Positions 33,384 to 43,447 of a stretch of DNA of 61,995 bases are shown piece after piece. Both the position numbers and the translations under genes were made by a program. A model generated the notes under the pieces. The model was not told where the DNA came from and ran no database searches. It saw only the letters and a program-made list of their open reading frames with translations. The stretch is taken from the NCBI RefSeq assembly GCF_014284175.1, contig NZ_JACOGA010000024.1:1-61995 (forward strand). The letters run 5' to 3'. This DNA comes from Affinundibacterium flavidum (GTDB taxonomy: Bacteria > Pseudomonadota > Gammaproteobacteria > Burkholderiales > Burkholderiaceae_D). Numbering within the stretch: position 1 is the first letter of the stretch; every line of letters begins with the position of its first letter.

Positions 33384-36136
33384 ATAATGTACCTCATCGT
33401 CTGATCTCTGCGAGTCTGGTATGCATAGCATTTGTAAGCTTTACCGGATCTGCCAGCGCCCAAGACAGTCGCCAAGTCAGCGAACCGCGCAAGCCTTTGG
33501 TTTGTATGATATTGACAGCCAATCAAAGTCAAGCAGAACACAATAAAGCAGTCGATGCAGAGCGCATACAGAGAGCGCTCGACCATTGCCCACAGGGGCA
33601 AGCCGTACAACTGGCGGCGAATAATGAAAAGGATAGCTTTCAATCCGGGCCTTTGCGCATCCCCAGCGGCGTTAGCCTATTGATTGACAGAGACGTGACT
33701 TTATACGCGAGCAGCGATGCGGCACTCTACGAAAAAGATATCCAAAAAGGTTCACAGACTTGTGGTGTGAATGCGGACAAAGGACGTAGCTGTAAACCAT
33801 TTATCACCATAGAAAATGCACGCGGTAGCGGCATCTATGGAACTGGTGTGATTGACGGTCAGGGTGGGCAAACCGTGCTCGGAAAAACTGAAAGTTGGTG
33901 GCAAATGGCGCGTCGTGCGCAAAAAGAAAAGAACGAACACAACGTGCCACGTCTGATAGAAGTTATACGCTCTGAAGACGTTACGCTGCATCAAATTACT
34001 TTGCGTAATTCACCCAATTTTCACGTGACTTTAAACCGAGTCGATGGCTTTACTGCGTGGGGCGTGAAGATAGACACGCCGCACGATGCCAGAAATACCG
34101 ATGGTATCGATCCTATTTCTTCGCGCAATATCACGATTGCACATAGTTATATCCGCACTGGTGACGACAACATCGCGATCAAGGGCGGCAATAATGGTGC
34201 GACTGAAAATGTGTCGGTCTTACACAATCATTTCTACAGCGGGCATGGCATGTCCATCGGTAGTGAAACTAATAGTGGGGTGCGTCGTATTTTGGTGCAA
34301 GATTTGAGTTTGGATGGCACCACTTCAGGCTTGCGCATTAAGAGCGATGTATCACGCGGTGGTATCGTTGAGCAAGTGCGCTATGAAGACGTCTGCATCC
34401 GCAATAGTAAGCGACCCATCGATATCGATACGCGTTATGACCCGAAAGCCCTTGGCGATAAAATTCCTCAGTATCGCGACATCGTCTTGGAAAATGTGCG
34501 TAGCCTGACACCCGGGCAGATTATCGTACGCGGCTACGATGTCGCGCATCCTTTATCTATTCAATTCAAACAAGTCGCGCTCGCGGCGCCTTCAGTACAA
34601 ACCTTGCAGTTCGCGAATCTGAATATCGATCAAAAGACGTTTAATTTTTCGGATGCTGCGACAGATCTCACTTGGTCAGCTCCTAAAGCAAACGATTGCC
34701 AAGAAAAATTGCTGACGTTTCCCGTAAAGCAGCAAATCGATTTTCGTCCACAACTTAGTGCAGAGCAAGCAAAGCTGTATGCTATAGAGCAAGTCTTACG
34801 CACTACTGGTGCGGCAGGTAAAGAGATTGTCGATCCTTGGAATCCATTACAAGATGATCTGGTCACAAAGACGGATTTGCCCGTGGATTACATTGTCGAT
34901 GCCAATGCGAGTGCAGATAACAAGACTAAATTCACCACAGTACAAGCTGCGATTAATCAGGCATTGTTGGATGGTCGTCGTTTGCTTGCAGAAAAATCAC
35001 CCCGCCGTCGCCTCTACATACTGGTACAAGCTGGAATCTACAAGGAACTCATGTACGTGCCAGAGACTGCTTTGCCGATTACTTTGTATTCCAAAGACAG
35101 CGATGCTCGCAACACCAAAATCTCCGCCAGCGTTCACGCTGCTTTACTTGGCTCGGTGTACACAGAACGTTTCGCTCAGCAATTTGCGAACCTCGACCCT
35201 GCGATACTCGCCATGTATCAATCACTGAAAGACCGGCCTGTGGTCGGCACCAGTGGTACTGGCATCGCCTGGATTAAAGCTGATGGGTTTCAAGCCAAGA
35301 ACATTACGTTTGAAAATGCCTATAACAAAGACAAAGTTGATCTGAAAGCCGAGTGCCCGAATACCAGTTGTGGTGCGACTGCCGGAACGGCACCCGTAGT
35401 TGTGGTTCAACATCAAGCGGTTGCCTTGATGCTGGAGGGGGCTGATAAAGCACAGTTTGAAAATGTCCGCGTACATGGATTTCAAGATACGCTGTTTTTG
35501 AAATCACGGGCGATTGCGCATACCTCACGTAGTTTTTTTCATCGTGCCTATGTTGAAGGTAATGTGGATTTCATTTTCGGTGATACCACAGCGTATTTTT
35601 ATCGTTCAGAAATCAAGTCCTTGGGTGATCGTTCGACTTCGTATGTCACAGCACCGAATACCAATGTCAAAACACGCTATGGTTTTGTGTTTAACGAATC
35701 GCACTTCACGCATGATGGAAGTGTAAATGCCTTAGCCGGAAAATTTTATTTAGGCAGACAGTGGTTCCATACCCAAAAATGCACGCCTTATGCGGGGATC
35801 AATCTGCCTGCTTATAGCTGCACTTTAGCTGATGCAGATAGTTACCAAGCACCACGCGGCACGATTTCTAAAACGGTATTGGAGACTGTGGGCAAGGTTG
35901 TGATTCTTAATTCTACGATAGGTGCACACATACAAAAGCAGCATCCGTGGGCAGATTGGAATAAGAAGAGCAGCTTGGCATTTCGCCCTGTGCAATTTAG
36001 CGTGGATGACTATTGGAATAATTTGTTAATGACCGAGATTGATCCAGTAAAGGACTTGGGATATACCGCTCCCGCGCAACTTGCCACTGGCAGCGCCGCG
36101 ATATTTTTGGCGGAATTTAATAACAAGCAAGAGTAA
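33380..36136 (+). CDS. Fused polygalacturonase (GH28) - pectin methylesterase (CE8)
   Basis: 918 residues with a signal peptide (to about 28, SASAQ). N-terminal GH28 domain (about 60-430): NTDGID (239-244), GDDNIAIK (261-268), GHGMSIGSE (288-296) and RIKS (319-322), all four catalytic/substrate motifs. C-terminal CE8 domain (about 500-905): GFQDTLF with Asp703, DFIFG with Asp730, LGRQW with Arg793; the usual Pro of LGRPW is Gln here. One chain would thus de-esterify homogalacturonan and hydrolyse it. The two activities are normally on separate proteins. It overlaps the acetylesterase gene by 4 bp. A 12-bp tandem duplication covers its stop. Confidence 0.92.
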   Translation: MNNVPHRLISASLVCIAFVSFTGSASAQDSRQVSEPRKPLVCMILTANQSQAEHNKAVDAERIQRALDHCPQGQAVQLAANNEKDSFQSGPLRIPSGVSLLIDRDVTLYASSDAALYEKDIQKGSQTCGVNADKGRSCKPFITIENARGSGIYGTGVIDGQGGQTVLGKTESWWQMARRAQKEKNEHNVPRLIEVIRSEDVTLHQITLRNSPNFHVTLNRVDGFTAWGVKIDTPHDARNTDGIDPISSRNITIAHSYIRTGDDNIAIKGGNNGATENVSVLHNHFYSGHGMSIGSETNSGVRRILVQDLSLDGTTSGLRIKSDVSRGGIVEQVRYEDVCIRNSKRPIDIDTRYDPKALGDKIPQYRDIVLENVRSLTPGQIIVRGYDVAHPLSIQFKQVALAAPSVQTLQFANLNIDQKTFNFSDAATDLTWSAPKANDCQEKLLTFPVKQQIDFRPQLSAEQAKLYAIEQVLRTTGAAGKEIVDPWNPLQDDLVTKTDLPVDYIVDANASADNKTKFTTVQAAINQALLDGRRLLAEKSPRRRLYILVQAGIYKELMYVPETALPITLYSKDSDARNTKISASVHAALLGSVYTERFAQQFANLDPAILAMYQSLKDRPVVGTSGTGIAWIKADGFQAKNITFENAYNKDKVDLKAECPNTSCGATAGTAPVVVVQHQAVALMLEGADKAQFENVRVHGFQDTLFLKSRAIAHTSRSFFHRAYVEGNVDFIFGDTTAYFYRSEIKSLGDRSTSYVTAPNTNVKTRYGFVFNESHFTHDGSVNALAGKFYLGRQWFHTQKCTPYAGINLPAYSCTLADADSYQAPRGTISKTVLETVGKVVILNSTIGAHIQKQHPWADWNKKSSLAFRPVQFSVDDYWNNLLMTEIDPVKDLGYTAPAQLATGSAAIFLAEFNNKQE

Positions 36137-36151
36137 AAACAAGAGTAAAAA
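36128..36151. repeat. 12-bp tandem duplication across the pectinase stop codon
   Basis: CAAGAGTAAAAA occurs twice in a row, and the TAA stop (36134-36136) is in the first copy. It is another case of a gene-end tandem repeat. Confidence 0.7.
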
Positions 36152-36234
36152 AGCCTATGTACCTGTTGGGCTATCTGCAATCACCATAGTACGAATTGAC
36201 GTGATGTCAGTTGAGAAAATAGCTGAGGTAATAA

Positions 36235-38097
36235 ATGAAAAAGAACACACGTCGTCAATTCTTACGCCAAACTTCATTAGCAACTTTGAGCGGCATAGCT
36301 CTCACGAATCAAGCTTTATTAGCAAACGCAGCACAATCAAAAATAGCATCAAAAGATCCTTGGGATGCGGCACAAGCCATCGTGAATCGTTTTGCGCAGG
36401 GCTTAAAATTTCGTGATGAAGATTTTCTGATCACGGCGTTCGGCGCGCAGGAATGCGAATTGCAAGACGTCGCTGGCTGGGTGTCTTTTGAAGAGCAAAC
36501 CAATTTGCCTACACCTAAGTCGGGTTCTTTCGATGCTTATTCCGCGATTGCAGCGGCGATCAGTGCTTGTCACAAAGCCGGTGGTGGACGCGTCATTATC
36601 CCGAAAGGAAATTGGTATTGTGCCGGGCCTATCGTCTTGCTGTCGAATGTACATGTGCATTTGCAAGCGGGCGCACATATTTTCTTCAGCAATCAACCCG
36701 ATGATTATGCCAAATATGGCACTATCGATTGTGGTGCGAATGGACGCCTGGTGATATCGCGTTGGCAAAGCAATGATTGCTTGAATTATTCACCCATGGT
36801 GTACGCCTTTGGTCAAACGAATATCGCGTTGACGGGTGAAGACTGGACCAGTATTTTGAATGGCCAAGGTGGAGTACCGTTTAATGAAGCCGGTGATTGT
36901 TGGTGGACTTGGAAGGGAAAACAGCGCACGATCAATTCGGTAGGGCAGGGGACGACACCTAATTTCAGTGCCGGAAAAATGTCGGAAAACACCGTCAATC
37001 CGCGCAATGCCAAAGCGCTGCAGGAACTTGCTGAGATTTCGTCCGCAGATGCAGTTTTGATACAAGGTGAAGGTGAGCGCTGGCGTGCCGACGCCGCCTA
37101 TTTACCCGCACTGTCCGAGGCAAATGTTGCTTTGCCTAAGCGCGTGTTTGGCAAAGGGCATTACTTGCGGCCACCCATGATACAACTGATAGGCTGCGAC
37201 AAAGTTTTACTGCAGGGCTATCAAGTCAAAGATACGCCGTTCTGGCAACATCATCCTGTGAATTGCCGTGACCTGAAAATTCATCAAGTGCTGGCGAAGA
37301 GTCACGGTCCGAATAGTGATGGTTTTGATCCAGAAGCCTGTGAGTATGTCTTGGTCGATTCATGTACTTTTGATTCTGGCGATGATTGTATTGCGATCAA
37401 AGCCGGCAAAAACCGCGACACGCAATATGGACCTTCGCAACATATCGTGATTCAAAACTGTACGATGCAAAGCGGACATGGTGCCGTGACCTTGGGCAGT
37501 GAAATGGCGGGTGGCATACAGCATGTCTATGCGCAAAATCTCTTATTTGAAAATATCAATTGGGCGACCAATCCGCTTAATATGGCAATCCGTTTAAAAA
37601 CGAATATGAATCGCGGCGGTTTTCTACGTCATTTTTATGTACGGAATATCCGCATCCCAAATGGCGTGCAAACTAGCCCATCTTATTACGCCTCGTTACC
37701 CGGTTCGCCGATCGCATCACGCACTGTGGCGACTGCTGCAGGAGCAGTGATTACCTTTGATTGTGATTACGCGCCTGTAGCAGACAATGTACGAACGCGC
37801 CCGCCAGAAGTCAGCGACGTCCATATCTCTAACGTTCAAGTCGGCAATGTGCAATCTAGAACAGGGCGACACTCATGCTTTCAAGCGATCGTGATCTTGG
37901 GACCGGTGGCCTCTGACTACAATGGCCAGTTACCGATGCCAACAATGTTACCCGTCTCGAATGTGACGATAGAAAACTGCGATTTCGGTTCCACTGTAAA
38001 TCGTGAACAGCCTCTCTATTTGTACAATGTACAAAATCTGCGTTTGAAAAATGTGGTCATCAATGGGGAAAGTATGAATAAGACTTTGAATGCTTGA
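36235..38097 (+). CDS. Tat-exported GH28 polygalacturonase-like enzyme
   Basis: 620 residues. The N-terminus has a twin-arginine-type signal (RRQFLRQTSLATLSG) and a cleavage region near NAAQ. The parallel beta-helix domain carries NSDGFD (360-365), GDDCIAIK (382-389), GHGAVTLGSE (414-423) and RLKT (453-456), so all GH28 catalytic positions are present. The early GGGRVIIPKGNWYCAGPI block is typical of exo-acting GH28 enzymes. A segment of about 60 residues around WWTWKGKQRTINSV is inserted before the motifs. It is third in the unit, 98 bases after the fused pectinase gene. Likely exo-polygalacturonase or related rhamnogalacturonan enzyme; export in folded form is implied by Tat. Confidence 0.88.
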   Translation: MKKNTRRQFLRQTSLATLSGIALTNQALLANAAQSKIASKDPWDAAQAIVNRFAQGLKFRDEDFLITAFGAQECELQDVAGWVSFEEQTNLPTPKSGSFDAYSAIAAAISACHKAGGGRVIIPKGNWYCAGPIVLLSNVHVHLQAGAHIFFSNQPDDYAKYGTIDCGANGRLVISRWQSNDCLNYSPMVYAFGQTNIALTGEDWTSILNGQGGVPFNEAGDCWWTWKGKQRTINSVGQGTTPNFSAGKMSENTVNPRNAKALQELAEISSADAVLIQGEGERWRADAAYLPALSEANVALPKRVFGKGHYLRPPMIQLIGCDKVLLQGYQVKDTPFWQHHPVNCRDLKIHQVLAKSHGPNSDGFDPEACEYVLVDSCTFDSGDDCIAIKAGKNRDTQYGPSQHIVIQNCTMQSGHGAVTLGSEMAGGIQHVYAQNLLFENINWATNPLNMAIRLKTNMNRGGFLRHFYVRNIRIPNGVQTSPSYYASLPGSPIASRTVATAAGAVITFDCDYAPVADNVRTRPPEVSDVHISNVQVGNVQSRTGRHSCFQAIVILGPVASDYNGQLPMPTMLPVSNVTIENCDFGSTVNREQPLYLYNVQNLRLKNVVINGESMNKTLNA

Positions 38098-38397
38098 GTC
38101 TCATCATGAAGATGTGATCTCGTATGAGCTTAAATGAAGCGAATAAATATTAATTAATTGGCATTCAATGCAAAGATGATTTGCGTCAATTTGCTGACAT
38201 TCACCAAAATTTATAGGTTTTTTCATAAAAAAATTTGGCGAAAAATGTGGCTTGAGTTATTGTTGGATGCTAGAAAGCATTATTTTTAATTTGATAAAAT
38301 AATGCATCCACAAGATTGGCACAGGTATGTCTCAGTCAGGCGTTGTCAACTCACTGAGGTAATGACTGTGTGTGTCTTTATTTCAGATTGAAATTCG
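38098..38397. other. Intergenic region with a 10-bp AT-rich hairpin
   Basis: The 300-bp gap after the GH28 gene contains a perfect inverted repeat, GCATTATTTT (38277-38286) and AAAATAATGC (38296-38305), flanked by GGATGC and ATCC. It has no T-run beyond the stem and could be an operator or transcript-end hairpin. The promoter of the response-regulator cyclase gene should lie here. I see no other gene. Confidence 0.5.
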
Positions 38398-39318
38398 ATG
38401 CCAGCTTTTTTGTCCAAGCACAGTTCCATACTCATTATTGATGACGATATCAATTTGATTCGTATGCTGAGTGAAATTCTCAAGGACTTTGGTCGAATTT
38501 TGTTTGCCAATAGTGGGGAGATGGGACTGGAGGTAGCGCGTCAGCAGAAACCTAGCTTGATCTTGCTTGACGTCGCCATGACGCCCATGGATGGTTATGA
38601 AGTTTGCCGACGTTTGCGCGACGATGAAGTCACTCGCAACATCGCAATCATATTTGTCACGGCCAACACTGGCATGGATAGTGAAATCGCTTGCCTCGAT
38701 GCGGGAGCTGTCGACTTTATTTGTAAACCACTCAATCCACTGGTGGTGCAGGCAAGGGTGCGCACCCACTTGCGCTTGATCCACGATTCTGCATCGCTGG
38801 AATTGCTCGCTCAACGCGATGCATTAACGGGCTTATACAATCGCGGCTATTTTGATAAAGCAATTGACGTAGAGTTCAAACGTCTTCAACGTCATCAACT
38901 GCCGTTGGGAATTGCGCTGGTCGATATCGATCACTTCAAGAATTACAATGATACCTATGGACATATCGCTGGCGATATCGCCTTAAGAGCCGTGGCAGAA
39001 GCGCTACAACTGGCGACAAAGCGACCGGGTGAACTTGTCGCCAGGTATGGTGGTGAAGAGTTTGTTGTGTTGTTGCCGCAGGTCGATGCGTCCGTCTTGG
39101 CGCAATATGGACAATTGATTTGTGACGCTGTGCGAGCGTTACAGATACCACATCAAGCTTCTTCTTGTGCCGCGCACATCACCATTAGTGTTGGCTTGTC
39201 TATCGAGATTCCTCATGCAGAGTCATCGCCCAAAGATTGCATAGAACGCGCAGATCGTGCCCTGTACCATGCAAAAGAAAGCGGACGAAATCGGTATCAC
39301 ATTTTCAGTGATTCTTAG
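38398..39318 (+). CDS. Response regulator diguanylate cyclase (REC-GGDEF)
   Basis: 306 residues: an N-terminal receiver domain (about 12-130; IIDDD acidic pocket, phospho-Asp58 in LILLDVAM, Lys in FICKPLN) and a C-terminal GGDEF domain (about 140-305) with the active GGEEF at 218-222. Phosphorylation should promote dimerisation and synthesis of cyclic di-GMP from two GTP. The usual inhibitory RxxD site five residues before the motif reads RPGE here, so product inhibition may be weakened. The hybrid kinase gene begins 38 bases later and is the obvious phosphodonor. Cytosolic. Confidence 0.92.
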   Translation: MPAFLSKHSSILIIDDDINLIRMLSEILKDFGRILFANSGEMGLEVARQQKPSLILLDVAMTPMDGYEVCRRLRDDEVTRNIAIIFVTANTGMDSEIACLDAGAVDFICKPLNPLVVQARVRTHLRLIHDSASLELLAQRDALTGLYNRGYFDKAIDVEFKRLQRHQLPLGIALVDIDHFKNYNDTYGHIAGDIALRAVAEALQLATKRPGELVARYGGEEFVVLLPQVDASVLAQYGQLICDAVRALQIPHQASSCAAHITISVGLSIEIPHAESSPKDCIERADRALYHAKESGRNRYHIFSDS

Positions 39319-39356
39319 TTTCGATTTTCAGATCAAGATATCTCTCAGAAATCACG

Positions 39357-42300
39357 ATGACGAATCCAATCTCAACGACTCACAGTGCTTATGCGCGGGC
39401 TTGGTTGGTGGGGATTGCCTACTTCGCGTTGGCGACTATTTCGATTTATTTTTCCCGTGGCGAGGCTACTGTCGCCCATTTTTGGTATCCCAACGCCGTC
39501 GGCATCGTTTTTCTTTTGCGCTGCGAAAAGCAGTTTCGATGGTATATGATCGCTGTCCTTGCATTAGCAAATGCTGGCGCCAATTGGATATGCGGTAGTT
39601 CTCTATGGTTGTCGCTCACCTTTGTCGTGCCGAATTTGATTGAAATGTTGGCGACTATTTGGTTCATACGCCATGATCAAATTGAACAAGATTTTGACCA
39701 ATCCCCTAAGCATATGCTGCGGTTTGTGCTACAGATATGTCTGCCATCTAGTGTACTTGGTGCGCTGGCAGGCGCTAGTATCTTAGCGATCTCTGGATTC
39801 GCCCAATTTTTGACCGTACTGCCTCTGTGGTTTGTGAGTTCATCGGTTGGAATGCTGGCACTGCTTCCATTCCTCTTGGTGCTGAATCGGGAAGCCTTAA
39901 ACCGCGAAGTATTGCAGCAAGAGCACGCAGAAATTGAGTGGAACTTGCCGGTCAAAAAGCCTCTGATTTTCTACGCTATCATTGTTTCTGTCGTGAGTTA
40001 TCTGGCACTGCGATTTTTCCCATTCCCGTTTATTTATCTGGTCATTCCCTTGATATTTGCGGCGGTAGAAACCGATACCAAGACGGTCACTGCTTTGATT
40101 TTTTTGCAGTCCATGATTATTGGTGTGATGATACATCTAGGCCTGTTCGTGCCATCCATGAATAGTGTTTATGGTTTGGTCTTTCTAAATTACCTTCCGA
40201 TCTTAGTGACCTTTATACCCGTCTTTATGCTAACGGCGAGTATGAATTTGTTTCGAAGTCAAAATACGCAAAAGGGACTGATGGAGGAGGCCCTACGTCG
40301 CAACCACGTTGAGCTACAAACCATCGTCGATAATGTCCCCGCCTTGATAGGCTTATGGGATAAGAATTTTAGAAATGTTTTTGCGAACCGCATGTACACC
40401 ACTTATTTCGGTGTAAAACCTGAAGACATACTTGGCAAACACGTTCGTGAAGTGGTCGGTGAAAGTATTTATGCTAAGAATTTGCCGTATCTCGAAGCTG
40501 CGATGCGTGGTGATGCGCAGATGTTTGAGCGGACTATTATCGATCCCGAAGGGCGTGCCAGAGAAAGTATAACTTCTTACGTTCCTAGCTATAGAGATGG
40601 TGAGATTGAAGGAGTGTTTGTTTTCATCTCGGATATCACCGAAGTACGCAAGGCACAGCAAGCTGAATCAGCGGCGCAGGCGCGGCTGCAATCAGTGATC
40701 GATTCAGCGACCGAGTTTTCAATTATTGCGACTGACACTGTCGGCATTATTCGCTTGTTTAGTAAAGGCGCAGAGAAGATGTTGGGTTATTCCAGTACTG
40801 AACTGGTTAATCGACAATCACCTGCCATCTTGCATTCTGCAGAAGAAGTCACCGCGCGGGGGCGCGAATTGAGTGCTGAGTTAAAGCGCAATATTGCAGG
40901 TTTTGAAGTGTTTGTAGTGAAGGCAAGAGAAGGTGTCAATGAAACCCGAGAGTGGACTTACCTACACAAAACGGGTCGCCAAATACCGGTGCGTTTGGTG
41001 GTGACAGCAATGTTTGATAGTAATGAAAATATTACTGGTTATCTTGGTATTGCGAACGATATTTCTGATGAGAAAGAGTTACAACAATTATTAATTAACG
41101 CGAAAGAAGCTGCCGAGCAAACCAGTAGAGCAAAGAGTGATTTCGTCGCTAACATGAGTCACGAAATTCGTACACCTATGAATGCTGTGTTGGGTATGTC
41201 GCAATTATTGGCGGCAACTTACCTGAATGCCGAACAGCGCAAATATCTGGAAATGATCAAAACCTCGGGGCAATCTCTGTTAGGAATTTTGAACGATATT
41301 CTGGATTTTTCAAAAATTGAGGCGAATCGGCTTGAGTTATCACAAGGCGAATTCTTACTCGATGACATACTCGGTGCCTTGGCCAGTATGATGGCAGTGT
41401 CGGTCGGAGATAAAGATATCGAAGTCGCAATCGGGGTCGATGTTGGTGTGCCGAAGCGTTTAGTTGGAGACCAATTGCGTTTGCAGCAAGTACTGACAAA
41501 TTTAGTGGGAAATGCGCTTAAATTTACTGCGCAAGGTGAAGTCGCGATTTTTGTAGAAAAATTGGCGGAGGATGCCAGCGAAGAATTAGTGTTGGGTGGT
41601 GCAAGACCGCCTATAGGTTCCAGACAGATCAAATTAAGATTTAGCATACGAGATACTGGGATAGGAATGAATGCGCAGCAAACGCAGAAACTATTTCAGC
41701 CATTTTTTCAGGCGGATGCATCGACCACAAGACAATATGGCGGCACCGGTTTGGGTCTGTCCATTTCCAAGCGCATTTTGGATATGATGGGCGGAGATAT
41801 TGAGGTAAGCAGTCAGATCGGACATGGCACAGAATTTCAAGTAGTCGTCCCTTTGATTGCACTCGATGATTTTCCCAATGAGTCGAGTGAACCCAATCCT
41901 AAACAATTACGCTTATTGGTGGTCGATGATAATCTCACCAGTAACGATTATATTTGCAGAACGATACGCTCATGGGATTGGCTAGTCGAGTCTGCCACCA
42001 GCGGCCCACAAGCGCTGGAATTAGTGCGAGTTCGCATGGCGAGCCAAGAAATGTATGACGTTGTTCTGGTCGATTGGCAGTTGCCTGATATGGACGGCTT
42101 GACCAGTATTAAATATTTGCGCGAGATGGTGCCAGGTCATACGACTTCGTTCGTGATCATGGTGAGTGCCTATAGTCGGGATCATATATTGCATCAACCT
42201 TCACTTGAGTATGCAGATGCTATATTGATGAAGCCGATTACGGGCTCGAGTATTTTTGATACAGTGCATGAGGCGATCGCTCTGAACGTCGATTCGGCAC

Positions 42301-43406
42301 ACTTGTCACCACACAGAAAGTCTACTACCAGTCGTCCCTGGAATATGCCGGGAACTAAATTCTTGTTGGTTGAAGACAATCCTTTTAATCAAATTGTCGC
42401 GAAGGGATTTTTAGAGCAGGGCGGGGCTTCGGTCGTTGTATTGGATAATGGACAGCTCGCAGTTGATCATTTGCGTATGCATGCTGACCAATATGACGCG
42501 ATATTGATGGATGTACAGATGCCGATTTTGGATGGGATCAACGCAACCAAAATCATACGCACAGAATTACAATTAGATATCCCAATTATCGCAATGAGTG
42601 CAGGGGTAATGTATTCGGAACGTGATCGTTGCTTGCGTTCAGGGATGAATGATTTTGTGGCCAAACCCGTAGACATAGATCAGATGTTCTCTGTAATAGC
42701 GAAATACCTATCTAAGCCGCTTACAGTTGACGCTAAGGAAAAACCGGCCGATATCAAGTCTGTTCGAATGACGTCGAAAGAGGCAACAGACGCCATTATT
42801 TTGACGTCGGAAAATGCCGATGCGGATTATTTCAATCCTATTCCATTTGAAAAATTAGCGCGCGCCGCACCTGAAAGCCTGCCTAAAATTTTGGTGTCGA
42901 TTAAAGGCGTGGTGGAGCAAGGAAGTCAACAGTGGGCATTGGTGCGACAATCGATCAATACGCAGGCCTGGGAAGACGCAGCACGTTTATTGCATAGCAT
43001 GCGTGGTGCGGTCGGCAGTTTGGGAGCGAAATCATTTGCCGCTCTCACTTTACAACTAGAAAAGCAAATTCTCGCAGCCGATTTTAGCGATCTGGAAAAC
43101 CGGCTCGCAAAAGCAGAATTGGATCTAGATCGCAGCTTAGGTCTCGCCCAGGCATGGTTGCGGCAACATGAGACTCCGGCAAGTTCTCCTTCTGCTCCCG
43201 CTGATTCCTTAAGCTTGAACGAGGCGGCACTAGCGCAATTGCGCCTCCTATTGCAAGAAAATAACATGCAAGCCTGTGATGTCTTTGAGAATTTACGCCC
43301 GGCTTTTCAAGCCAAACTTAGCGAGCCATTGATGCAACAATTAAGCAATGCGATATCCAATCTTGATTTCAAGACTGCATTGCAATTGTTAATCGATGTC
43401 GCTTGA
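39357..43406 (+). CDS. Hybrid sensor histidine kinase MASE1-PAS-PAS-HisKA-HATPase-REC-REC-HPt
   Basis: 1349 residues. MASE1 membrane sensor with eight or so helices (about 15-300); two PAS domains (about 320-575); HisKA with phospho-His602 in MSHEIRTPMN; HATPase with GNALKF and GTGLGLSI; first receiver (about 850-975) with Asp906; second receiver (about 1000-1120) with Asp1052; C-terminal HPt with His1213 in LLHSMRGAVGSLGA. This is a full internal phosphorelay in one chain, and the terminal HPt can pass phosphate to the adjacent receiver-GGDEF protein. MASE1 ligands are mostly unknown. It sits between pectinase genes and the galacturonate catabolic genes, so a link to plant-polymer sensing is possible. 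Confidence 0.93.
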   Translation: MTNPISTTHSAYARAWLVGIAYFALATISIYFSRGEATVAHFWYPNAVGIVFLLRCEKQFRWYMIAVLALANAGANWICGSSLWLSLTFVVPNLIEMLATIWFIRHDQIEQDFDQSPKHMLRFVLQICLPSSVLGALAGASILAISGFAQFLTVLPLWFVSSSVGMLALLPFLLVLNREALNREVLQQEHAEIEWNLPVKKPLIFYAIIVSVVSYLALRFFPFPFIYLVIPLIFAAVETDTKTVTALIFLQSMIIGVMIHLGLFVPSMNSVYGLVFLNYLPILVTFIPVFMLTASMNLFRSQNTQKGLMEEALRRNHVELQTIVDNVPALIGLWDKNFRNVFANRMYTTYFGVKPEDILGKHVREVVGESIYAKNLPYLEAAMRGDAQMFERTIIDPEGRARESITSYVPSYRDGEIEGVFVFISDITEVRKAQQAESAAQARLQSVIDSATEFSIIATDTVGIIRLFSKGAEKMLGYSSTELVNRQSPAILHSAEEVTARGRELSAELKRNIAGFEVFVVKAREGVNETREWTYLHKTGRQIPVRLVVTAMFDSNENITGYLGIANDISDEKELQQLLINAKEAAEQTSRAKSDFVANMSHEIRTPMNAVLGMSQLLAATYLNAEQRKYLEMIKTSGQSLLGILNDILDFSKIEANRLELSQGEFLLDDILGALASMMAVSVGDKDIEVAIGVDVGVPKRLVGDQLRLQQVLTNLVGNALKFTAQGEVAIFVEKLAEDASEELVLGGARPPIGSRQIKLRFSIRDTGIGMNAQQTQKLFQPFFQADASTTRQYGGTGLGLSISKRILDMMGGDIEVSSQIGHGTEFQVVVPLIALDDFPNESSEPNPKQLRLLVVDDNLTSNDYICRTIRSWDWLVESATSGPQALELVRVRMASQEMYDVVLVDWQLPDMDGLTSIKYLREMVPGHTTSFVIMVSAYSRDHILHQPSLEYADAILMKPITGSSIFDTVHEAIALNVDSAHLSPHRKSTTSRPWNMPGTKFLLVEDNPFNQIVAKGFLEQGGASVVVLDNGQLAVDHLRMHADQYDAILMDVQMPILDGINATKIIRTELQLDIPIIAMSAGVMYSERDRCLRSGMNDFVAKPVDIDQMFSVIAKYLSKPLTVDAKEKPADIKSVRMTSKEATDAIILTSENADADYFNPIPFEKLARAAPESLPKILVSIKGVVEQGSQQWALVRQSINTQAWEDAARLLHSMRGAVGSLGAKSFAALTLQLEKQILAADFSDLENRLAKAELDLDRSLGLAQAWLRQHETPASSPSAPADSLSLNEAALAQLRLLLQENNMQACDVFENLRPAFQAKLSEPLMQQLSNAISNLDFKTALQLLIDVA

Positions 43407-43447
43407 ATCAAGGGCACGCTTGGGCGACATTTACTTGATCGAGCCTG

